Assembly (NCBI GenBank): GCA_030626465.1
Contig: DAOUOU010000055.1
Coordinates: forward strand, 1 to 15,072
Direction of reading: 5' to 3'
Source of the DNA: Bacteroidales bacterium
GTDB lineage: Bacteria; Bacteroidota; Bacteroidia; Bacteroidales; UBA10428
DNA: 15,072 nucleotides
The notes beneath the pieces are model-generated. The model ran no database searches, was not told the origin of the DNA, and saw nothing but the letters and a program-made list of their open reading frames with translations. Shown here one piece after another: positions 1 to 7,190 of this stretch. How positions within the stretch are numbered: position 1 is the first letter of the stretch; each line of letters starts with the position of its first letter. Made by a program: the position numbers and the translations under genes.

Positions 1-1082
1 GAAAGCTTCTCAGTCGCTTTTATTTTTAGCTTTAAGTTGAGTGTATTGCGTTTGTAACCGGACTCGATCATGATCCCCTGGTCATCGTTGTTCGTATAGC
101 TCAGATTGTAGTTTATCTTTTCATCGCCACCTGAAATACTCAGGTTGTGTGAGAATGTCCGGGCTTTTCTGCCAAACACCTCCTCCTGCCAGTCCGTACC
201 CGTTGCATTGCTATACAGACTGTCGAGCTGATCCCAGGTTCCGTACATGTTTTCAAACCTGTTGCGATCCTGGAAATTAGACTGTGCACGCTCGTATTGG
301 TAAAGAGTAAATTCTTGAGGATTCAGAACATCCAGCTTTTTTGGTAATTCTCTTACCCCTGCATAAAAATTATAGTTTACTTTTACTTTACCCTCACTAC
401 CGCTTTTTGTGGTAATTATCACCACACCGTTAGCACCTCTTGCACCATAAATAGCAGTAGAAGAAGCATCTTTCAGAACATCGATGGATTCGATATCGTT
501 AGGGGCAATATCACTGATACCATCTACCGGAAAGCCATCTACAATATAAAGGGGATCGTTATCTTGTGTAATAGATCCGCCACCGCGAACCCGTATCTTT
601 ACCTCGGCATCGGGAGAGCCTTCTGAAGTAGTAATTTGTACGCCGGCCAGTCTCCCTGTTAATGCTTGCGCAGTAGAAGTAAGGGGGATATCCCTTAGTT
701 CCTTTGCACTAACTGATGCCACCGGCGCAGTCAGGTCTCTTTTCTTAATAGTGCCATAACCGATAACAACCACTTCCTCCATTCCGGTTATATCCGGAAC
801 AAGGCCAATATTAATTTCCGATCGGTTCTCAACAGGTATTTCTTCGGTAAGATACCCTACAAAGGAGACAACAAGAAAGGCACTTTCATCAGCCACAGAA
901 ATGCTGTAATACCCTTCCGTATTCGTAACAGTCCCCTCGCTGGTACCTTTTATCATTATGGTCGCTCCTATAAGAGGTTGATCCTGCTCGTCCTCGATTA
1001 CCCCGCTGATCGTTTTCTGAGCTACTATTCCTTGTAATGAAATGGTCAAGGTCAGCAGTATCAGTATAAGTTTTCTTTTCAT
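1..1082 (-). CDS. SusC-like TonB-dependent outer-membrane receptor, N-terminal 360 residues (cut by window edge)
   Basis: The ATG at 1082 opens a frame that runs off the left edge without a stop, so only the first 360 residues are visible (SusC proteins usually have about 1000). Residues 1-21 are a signal peptide (basic start, long Leu/Ile stretch, ending VAQ). Residues 24-95 look like the carboxypeptidase-D regulatory-like domain typical of SusC, with the usual pattern GVIEDEQDQPLIGATIMIKG. A TonB-box-like EEVVVIGYG follows at 102-110. The plug domain then carries the family signatures QALTGRLAGV (139-148), IRVRGGGSI, PLYIVDGFPVDGI and DVLKDASSTAIYGARGANGVVIITTK (in pieces from 201). There is no STN domain, so it is not an anti-sigma-coupled receptor. 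SusC proteins form the barrel that imports oligosaccharides across the outer membrane with a SusD lipoprotein lid; the SusD gene is expected to the left of the window. Pectic oligosaccharide as substrate is inferred only from the neighbours. Confidence 0.95.
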   Translation of the reverse strand, partial: MKRKLILILLTLTISLQGIVAQKTISGVIEDEQDQPLIGATIMIKGTSEGTVTNTEGYYSISVADESAFLVVSFVGYLTEEIPVENRSEINIGLVPDITGMEEVVVIGYGTIKKRDLTAPVASVSAKELRDIPLTSTAQALTGRLAGVQITTSEGSPDAEVKIRVRGGGSITQDNDPLYIVDGFPVDGISDIAPNDIESIDVLKDASSTAIYGARGANGVVIITTKSGSEGKVKVNYNFYAGVRELPKKLDVLNPQEFTLYQYERAQSNFQDRNRFENMYGTWDQLDSLYSNATGTDWQEEVFGRKARTFSHNLSISGGDEKINYNLSYTNNDDQGIMIESGYKRNTLNLKLKIKATEKL

Positions 1083-1110
1083 AGCAAAGTCATGTTAGGA
1101 ATTGTATTTG

Positions 1111-1142
1111 CAAATATGAAGTTAGGCTAGTTTTATTGCAAA
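1111..1142 (-). promoter_or_regulatory. Candidate Bacteroidota-type promoter for the SusC gene
   Basis: On the minus strand there is a TTTG (1139-1142), a 20-base spacer, and CATATTTG (1111-1118). The Bacteroidota consensus is TTTG near -33 and TAnnTTTG near -7, so the -7 box has one mismatch. The predicted transcript would begin about 20 bases before the ATG at 1082. It lies just downstream of the terminator hairpin of the preceding gene, which fits SusC having its own start site. This is inferred from a motif match only. Confidence 0.4.
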
Positions 1143-1169
1143 AGCTTTATTTAAAATCTTTAAGAAATA

Positions 1170-1221
1170 ATTCAAAACAGAATAATCCTTGTGTATCATA
1201 GTTTTTGATACACAAGGATTA
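1170..1221 (-). terminator. Strong stem-loop terminator after the 696-residue secreted protein gene
   Basis: A perfect 16-base inverted repeat (arms 1183-1198 and 1206-1221, containing CCTTGTGTATCA and TGATACACAAGG) encloses a 7-base loop. It begins 8 bases past the TAA stop at 1230-1232. Read on the minus strand, the hairpin is followed by the U-rich run TTCTGTTTTGAATT. This suits intrinsic termination of the enzyme transcript before SusC. The arms are only moderately GC-rich and the U tract is interrupted, so partial read-through, or a role as an RNA-stability hairpin, is possible. Confidence 0.75.
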
Positions 1222-1229
1222 GAATGACT

Positions 1230-3320
1230 TTATTCAATTATCAATTTAGAGATAGCAGATAGGTTATTCCCTGATATTTTTATAAAGTACATACCGGGAT
1301 CATATGCACTAACATCCAGCTTCACGATGTTATCTTTTGTTTCGATAGTTTCAATAAGTGCTCCTGATACGTTGTAAATAGCAATATTCGAAGCGCCTCC
1401 TGCCAGTTCAATTGTTACTACTTCACTTGCAGGATTCGGATAGATAGCTATTGCTTCAGACAGGTGATCGATCAAAGCAATGGGAGCCAGTGTAATATCC
1501 ACTGTATAATCAAGTGTGTTTCCAGCAGGAGCTGAAACAGTTATGGTTGCAGTGGTTGGCAGACCAGTTATTTCACCATCACCATCTACAGTAGCATCAG
1601 GATCGTTTGCTGTGGCTGTGAGAGTGACACTGGTTGTTCCAGATGGTACTTCCAAAGCATAACTGGTGATTTCCGGGTCAAAGGGCGGGTCAAGCTCACC
1701 CTCACTCACAGTTAATCCGGACAAGGATGCATCTTCACTGAGAGCTATTGATACTTCGACCGAGTACCGGATGATATGGCCAGTTTCAGCAGTAACTGCT
1801 ATTACTGCGGTTCCGGGGATTCCTGTAAATTCACCGTCGCCACTCACCTGAGCAAGCGGATAATTTGGAGTAACTGTAAACGTCACACTTGTGGATCCCA
1901 AAGGTAATTCAAGGCTATAGCTGATGCTGTCCGGATGGAAATCAGGAACCAGTGTGCCTAAATCAGGTGTAAGACTTGAAAGTGTAGCATCGGGAGATTT
2001 AGGATCGGTAGGAGGAAGACCCACTTCTCCGGGGGCATAAATACCTGACGTTGTCCATGAAATCCAATCAACCAAAGCACCTAAAGTTGAGCTTCCGTTT
2101 CCATCACCAAAGCGGAAATAATTCTCAGTTGTAGGTGTAGTAGTAATAACTTCTGCTATTGGAACAGGATCTTCATCCAGATAGAAAATAAGTGTATCAG
2201 CATCTTTGGTCATTCTGTAAATATGCCATTCTTGCGGATCACCCGGTAAACTGTCTTTTACGCCCGATTCCTTCAGTTCATAGGTTGTATCGTTTTTAAT
2301 GTACAATCGTTCCCTGAAACCAGCCTGTTGAAAATCGAATTCCATGGTACGATCAAGTGTGTCCGATGCTCCTTTCACTCGGGCAACAAGGGTAATGGAA
2401 TCACCAACGTCAGATGGCAAGTTATATTTCCACATGAATTTTCCCGGATCAGCCTCTGGTGAAATCAGTTCAAGCAGATTGTTTCCTGCACTATCCGGAT
2501 CTGCAATAATGGTATTGGTATGCTGATCAGTACCGGCAACATTACTTGGTGTCATACCAAACTCACTTGCATCGGGAAGCACATCGGCATCATATACAGA
2601 CCACACAACCGTTTCATCATCTCCGAGACCGGTAAGATAGGAGGGTAGTGGCATTTCGGCAGGAGTATATCCGCCGGTGGTATCCAGTACGATCCAGTCG
2701 ACAAAACCACCTATTGCATCACCAGAACCATCACCAAACCGTAACGACTGGGAAGTTGAAGAGGAAGTAGTTGAGCCGGCAATCAGATGTTCGGAACTTT
2801 CATCAACAAAAACTGCAGCACTATCACCTATCACCTGGATTCGATAGATGTGCCAGTCGTTTACATCGAAATCAATATTTACCGAAAGACCTGTTTTTTC
2901 CAGTTTTACTCTTCCTTCATAGTAAATGCGTAATTCATTTCTTGTTTCGGCATTCCCGTTATCCCAACGTACATCCATAACCCGGTCGAACGATACCAAA
3001 TCACCACAACCTCTTAATCGGGCAACAATTGTGAAGGCAGAATCTGCATATGTTGCATTAAAGTCATGTCGAAATGTAGTTTTGCCATCAGGATGGAAAT
3101 ATTTAAACAATTTATTACCTGGAATTTCATGATCCTGCAGAACTTCCTGGATCATTCCGGCTCCGGGTGAGTTATCGCTCACATTGGTAAAATCAATGGT
3201 ATCACCTCCACCTCCTGTTTCGGAAGGCAAAACTGAACCATCGTAAACCATCCAGCTTTGAGCATTTATAAAAAATACAAAGCCGAGAATAAACAGTAGT
3301 GATAAGTAAATCTTTTTCAT
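1230..3320 (-). CDS. T9SS-exported protein with duplicated beta-sandwich-like domain and two cadherin-like domains, function unknown
   Basis: This is a 696-residue modular secreted protein. Residues 1-20 are a signal peptide ending INA. Residues 22-228 and 239-437 are two diverged copies of one domain. They align at VYDGSVLP / VYDADVLP, FTIVARLRG / ITLVARVKG, DWHIYR / EWHIYR and RFGDGSGDAIGGFVDWI / RFGDGNGSSTLGALVDWI. The pattern suggests a concanavalin/LamG-like beta-sandwich that could bind sugar, but I cannot name a family. Residues 443-526 and 528-612 are tandem cadherin-like beta-sandwich domains (DATLSSLTPDLGTLVPDF / DASLSGLTVSEGELDPPF). Residues 624-696 are a T9SS type A sorting domain (IYPNPASEVVTIEL, then PGMYFIKI). 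There is no obvious catalytic signature. The gene starts 35 bases after the GH105 gene ends, so the two are very likely co-transcribed, and a terminator follows it. A pectin-binding or pectin-active role is inferred from context. Confidence 0.88.
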   Translation of the reverse strand: MKKIYLSLLFILGFVFFINAQSWMVYDGSVLPSETGGGGDTIDFTNVSDNSPGAGMIQEVLQDHEIPGNKLFKYFHPDGKTTFRHDFNATYADSAFTIVARLRGCGDLVSFDRVMDVRWDNGNAETRNELRIYYEGRVKLEKTGLSVNIDFDVNDWHIYRIQVIGDSAAVFVDESSEHLIAGSTTSSSTSQSLRFGDGSGDAIGGFVDWIVLDTTGGYTPAEMPLPSYLTGLGDDETVVWSVYDADVLPDASEFGMTPSNVAGTDQHTNTIIADPDSAGNNLLELISPEADPGKFMWKYNLPSDVGDSITLVARVKGASDTLDRTMEFDFQQAGFRERLYIKNDTTYELKESGVKDSLPGDPQEWHIYRMTKDADTLIFYLDEDPVPIAEVITTTPTTENYFRFGDGNGSSTLGALVDWISWTTSGIYAPGEVGLPPTDPKSPDATLSSLTPDLGTLVPDFHPDSISYSLELPLGSTSVTFTVTPNYPLAQVSGDGEFTGIPGTAVIAVTAETGHIIRYSVEVSIALSEDASLSGLTVSEGELDPPFDPEITSYALEVPSGTTSVTLTATANDPDATVDGDGEITGLPTTATITVSAPAGNTLDYTVDITLAPIALIDHLSEAIAIYPNPASEVVTIELAGGASNIAIYNVSGALIETIETKDNIVKLDVSAYDPGMYFIKISGNNLSAISKLIIE

Positions 3321-3355
3321 AGCAATTAATTTTTAGTTAGAAATAGTAAATATTG

Positions 3356-4546
3356 TTAGCGATTCAATTCAATAGCTGCTAAAATAAAGGCTCCAACGCC
3401 TTTTGGATCATTCTCCACTTGTTTTTCTGAAACATAATATTCATATGACCCATCCCGGTAAGGGCTGCCTCCCAACCCGCAACCTCCACAAATATTTGTA
3501 ATGGTCAGATTATCATCAGTTCCTTCAATAATGAATTCTCTGAGCATAGCATTGAAAGATTCCTGTGCAATATCAAAGTACCTGGAAGGAAGATAACCAT
3601 GTTGTGCACCTTTTGCAAAAGCATATACAAACATTCCTGAGCAGGAAGCTTCAAGATAATTATTTGGCAGAGCTCCTTTGTCCGGCACCTGATACCAGAC
3701 AAGTGATTCAGGATCTCTTACCTTCATTACTGCTTCCGAGATGTTATTCAGAATTTCAATGATTTGACGGTGATGAGGATGATTCTCCGGCAGGTAGTCT
3801 AAAACATCCACAAGTGCCATCATATACCATCCAATCGACCGCCCCCAGAATTCCTTTGATTGTCCGGTCCTGGGATCACACCACTTTTGCGTTCTGCTTT
3901 CATCCCAGGCATGGTATAGTAATCCGGATGTATGATCAAGTGTCATCTCATAAATATGGATCAATTGAAAAGTTGCAAGATCGAACCATGCTGTTTTATT
4001 AAACTCCTTAGCATACTGGGCAATAAATGGAGCAGACATATAAGAACCGTCCAGCCACATTTGCCAGGGATATACCTTTTTATGCCAGAATCCTCCTGAT
4101 TTGGTTTTGGGATGATTTTCAATCTGTCTGACAAATTGTTCTATTGCCAGATTGTACTTCTCATCTCCTGTTCTTTTATACAGGGTAATAAGATTTTTGG
4201 CGAAATTTATTCTATCCAGATTGTATTCTTCGATCTTATATTTTTCTATATTCCCTGTGGAATCTACAAAGAAGTCGATGTAATTCTTCAGGTATACAGA
4301 GTATTTTTCTTCCGTTGAACCCAGTTTATCAATGGCCATCGCAAGCATGGCTACATCGTACTGAAGTTTTTCTTTTCCTGCCCTTCGGTTGTAATAGACC
4401 AGGGATTCGTGAGTATTAATAACCGTGCTGGCCATTTTTACTGACCATAGCAACTGATCCACATCGTCATCTCCTGCTCTGCTAACCGATTGACAACTAA
4501 TACCTGTTAGTAGTAACAGTAATTCTAATTTAAATAATAATTTCAT
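3356..4546 (-). CDS. GH105-type unsaturated rhamnogalacturonyl/galacturonyl hydrolase, lipoprotein
   Basis: This 396-residue protein has the (alpha/alpha)6-barrel features of GH105 (GH88/105 group). These enzymes hydrate and remove the 4,5-unsaturated uronic acid that pectin lyases leave at the non-reducing end. D166 in WQMWLDGSYMSAPF matches the catalytic Asp. M170, H212 (YHAWDES) and W234, R236 and W240 (FWGRSIGW) have the same spacing as the active-site residues I recall for Bacillus subtilis YteR (D143, M147, H189, W211, R213, W217). ASCSGMFVYAFAKG and the Gly-rich CGGCGLGGSPYRDGSYEYYVSE block near the C-terminus are also family-like. The N-terminus is a lipoprotein signal with lipobox LTGISC (C18). 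There is no acidic run directly after the Cys, so a periplasm-facing anchor is more likely than surface display. It lies between the PL9 lyase and the 696-residue protein, as expected for processing lyase products. Length is normal for the family. Confidence 0.93.
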   Translation of the reverse strand: MKLLFKLELLLLLTGISCQSVSRAGDDDVDQLLWSVKMASTVINTHESLVYYNRRAGKEKLQYDVAMLAMAIDKLGSTEEKYSVYLKNYIDFFVDSTGNIEKYKIEEYNLDRINFAKNLITLYKRTGDEKYNLAIEQFVRQIENHPKTKSGGFWHKKVYPWQMWLDGSYMSAPFIAQYAKEFNKTAWFDLATFQLIHIYEMTLDHTSGLLYHAWDESRTQKWCDPRTGQSKEFWGRSIGWYMMALVDVLDYLPENHPHHRQIIEILNNISEAVMKVRDPESLVWYQVPDKGALPNNYLEASCSGMFVYAFAKGAQHGYLPSRYFDIAQESFNAMLREFIIEGTDDNLTITNICGGCGLGGSPYRDGSYEYYVSEKQVENDPKGVGAFILAAIELNR

Positions 4547-4835
4547 TTATCCTCAAAAGAATAATCACAAACAATTATAAGCTTATGTTTGAATACTGGC
4601 GGTTGACAAATTATCGTAATTGCGGTGATATTTTATCAACCGATGCAATTTAAACACACTTACTAACCAGATATACAGCAACGTATATAGTTATAGCATT
4701 GTCTATCACAAGATCGCCTTGTATCCAAAAGCTGAAAAATTCTGCTTTGTCTTGAATCAGGGCGATTTATGATAAAAGTTACAAAAAAAACAGATATTTT
4801 CTTCCTTTAACAGGAATTTAAATAAAAATAGTTCT
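4547..4835. other. 289-base AT-rich gap between the lyase and GH105 genes
   Basis: No coding sequence is supported here. I found no good TAnnTTTG promoter for the GH105 gene: the closest strings have two mismatches. A 7-base inverted repeat CGGTTGA / TCAACCG lies at 4600-4606 and 4636-4642, separated by 29 bases, and could be an operator or chance. Just past the lyase stop is a weak 5-base stem (TTCCT at 4802-4806, AGGAA at 4812-4816). On the minus strand a run of eight T (4783-4790) follows it 11 bases later. At best this is a poor terminator. Confidence 0.4.
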
Positions 4836-6968
4836 CTAGAGAAGAATCATTTTTCTGATGTATAAGCCACTGCTTGTTGTAAGCCGGTAATAATAAACTC
4901 CTGATTTTAAATCGTTTCGATTCAATATATATTGATGCGTTCCTGCCGGATACCAGGAATTTACGATTATTTGCTTTTGTTTACTTTTCACATCGAATAG
5001 TTCAAGTTGAATATCCGAAGCTTCGGAAAGGTAAAAATCAATCTGAGTGAATTGGTCGACAGGATTAGGATAATTCTGAAATAAGGTATTGTTATCAACT
5101 GCCTGTTCAATCTCTGCTATGGATTCAGGGATATATTCACTTTTTATCAGATCAATACAATCTACTCTTCCGTACTCCGGACCTTCCCTGTTCGATTCAA
5201 TTTTTAATCTATCGTCCGGAGCCAATGATACATTTTTAATTTCCTTCTCGATAAACTGGTTTGTGCTACCTGATGCTTTGTCTCCTGTCCATGTCGCCAA
5301 TAAAGAATTGTTTACTGAAAACTTATAAGTAGCGGCCCCGTCGACCTGGTCAAGATATCTAACCCTTACAAGGTAATTGTGTTCGTCACCTTTGAAAGTG
5401 AAGGTAGCCTTATCGAATGAGACGCTTGAACTTGCTCTTATAACTTTGCCATTTGAAGCGGCACTTATTCTCTCAAAGATATAACTGGTCAATATCATCT
5501 CCTCGGCTTCGATCCTTGTACTATCTCTGTTCACATCTCCCTTCAGAGTGAAATTAGCCACAACAGATTTGTCGCTGTCCATAAGAAATATGAGTGTATC
5601 ATTTGTGCCTGCAACATCACCCGACCAGTCATTAAACCGATACCCATCACCATTCCAGGCGATAAGTGTTACTTCCTGTCCCGACTCATAGATCCCTCCG
5701 GCAGGAGATATCCACACCCCACCTTCCCCGGTTGTTGCAATATTCAGGGTAAAAGCTGCAACTGAACTGATTGTTTCAAACGGACCAAGATCCGGGGCTG
5801 TACCATTGAACGGGTAACCAACATCGGTACCCGAATCGATCAGGTTGCTGCCAATTGCCAACCGGGCAAATGCATTGGAGGGCAATTCACCAGACAATTG
5901 CCTGGCATCTGTTGCCAGAGACTTATTGAGTGATACAAAATCACTCTCATCAGCATCAATGCTTTGCCAGCTATTTGTAGTCATGGTACAGTTGGTAAAC
6001 TTATCGCCTGACCCGCCGTTAAAGGAAATATTATTAACAAGGGTATTCGGGCCTGCAACATCAAGATAAAAGTTAAAGTTTCGTTGTTGACTATCCCATC
6101 CCAACGAATTATAAATTGCAACTTCTCCTGTATTGTTGTTTTGATGATAGCTGTACTTTCTGTTGTCAAACGCCAGGCAATTTCTAACCAAATGATTACC
6201 AGCCACAAAATTACCTCCTACTTTAAATCCATTCCCATCTCCCAGGCTTGGAGAATTATTTGCCAAATAACCATTGCGAAAAGCCCAGCAATCAGCAATC
6301 ACCACCGAATCATCAGATTCATACAGATCCCAGCCATCGTCTGAATTGTTCCATGCCCGACAGCCATAAAATTCGTTACCGGGACCGATATCCAGTTTAG
6401 CCGCAAAACCGTCGGCATCTTCATTGTCCGGATCGGCATTATTGTAGGAATCGCAATTGATTATAATATTATGTGCTCCACCACCACTGATCTGTAATCC
6501 GCTATCATCGTTTCCATAAAAAGTGCAGTTTTTGATAGTATTGTACTCACCTTCGATATAAAGTCCGTTATCTCCTGCATTTTTGACGACAATGCCACGA
6601 ATATTCCAGTAATCAGCCCTGAGATTTATTCCGCGATCACCAAATGATTGCGGGTAGAAATCAAGAATAACAGTATCGCCGGGAAAAGAATACAAATGAT
6701 ACGGATTTTCGAAAGTACCACTTTTTGAACTGTTAATCAGAATGGTTGATGACGAAACATATATTCCTTTCATCACATATATCGTATCACCTGCAATAGC
6801 CTCTGTTATTGCTTTCGGTATGGTTTTAAAAGGCTTATCAATTGTACCCTGATTGGTATCATTCCCGGATGGAGAAACATAAAAAATGCTTCCGCTCAGA
6901 GTAGATGTAATCAATGCTGCTATTATTAGCAGACTCCCTTTCAGTAATTTTCCCATTAAATTCTGCAT
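4836..6968 (-). CDS. Family 9 polysaccharide lyase (pectate lyase) with repeat, CBM-like and T9SS sorting domains
   Basis: This is a 710-residue secreted enzyme. Residues 1-26 are a signal peptide. Residues 27-400 form a right-handed parallel beta-helix opening with FYVSPSGNDTNQGTIDKPF. The PL9 active site is intact. D186 (ADGFAAKL) and D210, D211 and D214 (NNSDDGWDLY) reproduce the spacing of the calcium ligands D209, D233, D234 and D237 of Dickeya Pel9A. K249 (DGNGFKVGG) fits the catalytic Lys273. The family cuts polygalacturonate by calcium-dependent beta-elimination, giving unsaturated oligogalacturonides. Residues 405-475 resemble a bacterial/InlB-type repeat (YESGQEVTLIAWNGDGYRFNDWSGD). 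Residues 485-610 resemble a CBM6/CBM35-like module (RIEAEEM, then YLVRVRYLDQVDGAATYKF). Residues 628-710 are a T9SS type A tail (FQNYPNPVDQFTQIDF, then SGVYYYRL). The ATG at 6968 is used; a second Met lies four codons on. It is divergent from the sensor gene and is the likely first gene of the enzyme operon. Confidence 0.94.
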   Translation of the reverse strand: MQNLMGKLLKGSLLIIAALITSTLSGSIFYVSPSGNDTNQGTIDKPFKTIPKAITEAIAGDTIYVMKGIYVSSSTILINSSKSGTFENPYHLYSFPGDTVILDFYPQSFGDRGINLRADYWNIRGIVVKNAGDNGLYIEGEYNTIKNCTFYGNDDSGLQISGGGAHNIIINCDSYNNADPDNEDADGFAAKLDIGPGNEFYGCRAWNNSDDGWDLYESDDSVVIADCWAFRNGYLANNSPSLGDGNGFKVGGNFVAGNHLVRNCLAFDNRKYSYHQNNNTGEVAIYNSLGWDSQQRNFNFYLDVAGPNTLVNNISFNGGSGDKFTNCTMTTNSWQSIDADESDFVSLNKSLATDARQLSGELPSNAFARLAIGSNLIDSGTDVGYPFNGTAPDLGPFETISSVAAFTLNIATTGEGGVWISPAGGIYESGQEVTLIAWNGDGYRFNDWSGDVAGTNDTLIFLMDSDKSVVANFTLKGDVNRDSTRIEAEEMILTSYIFERISAASNGKVIRASSSVSFDKATFTFKGDEHNYLVRVRYLDQVDGAATYKFSVNNSLLATWTGDKASGSTNQFIEKEIKNVSLAPDDRLKIESNREGPEYGRVDCIDLIKSEYIPESIAEIEQAVDNNTLFQNYPNPVDQFTQIDFYLSEASDIQLELFDVKSKQKQIIVNSWYPAGTHQYILNRNDLKSGVYYYRLTTSSGLYIRKMILL

Positions 6969-7190
6969 TAGCTTTACGTAAAAGATTTAAATATTATATT
7001 GTTGTACAAAATTAGTCTGTGATCGTTTTCTCAAAGGTGTCATATTAACATAATAAGGTATAAATTTTACCGGCTTATACGAGAAATGATTAATTTCGGT
7101 TATAATGATTTATGGTAACAATAGTTCTATTTAAATTACTACTTTTCAATTGTATTTAAAGAACTGAGGTTCTCTTCTTCTGCAAATCAC
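6969..7190. promoter_or_regulatory. Divergent control region between pectate lyase and hybrid sensor genes
   Basis: This 222-base AT-rich region separates two diverging genes and must carry both of their start signals. The lyase-side promoter is listed separately. For the sensor gene, the best plus-strand candidate is TTTA (7066-7069), 21 bases, then TAATTTCG (7091-7098), with one mismatch in each box; it is weak. A short GAAC-N4-GTTC repeat lies at 7161-7172, close to the sensor start. No RNA gene or riboswitch is recognisable. The regulator's own binding site is likely here by context but cannot be picked out. Confidence 0.5.
7007..7035 (-). promoter_or_regulatory. Candidate Bacteroidota-type promoter for the pectate lyase gene
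   Basis: On the minus strand there is a TTTG (7032-7035), a 17-base spacer, and TAATTTTG (7007-7014). The second box is a perfect match to TAnnTTTG. The spacer is at the short end of what is known for this promoter type. The transcript would start around 7000, giving a leader of about 30 bases before the ATG at 6968. This is a motif match only. Confidence 0.5.

Noticed and set aside
4832..4843. Perfect 12-base palindrome TTCTCTAGAGAA at the lyase stop codon
   Set aside because: It overlaps the coding end, has no loop and no following U run on either strand, so it is not a convincing terminator or operator.
6084..6344. An 86-codon plus-strand frame within the lyase gene
   Set aside because: It is antisense to the conserved PL9 active-site region and has no recognisable features.
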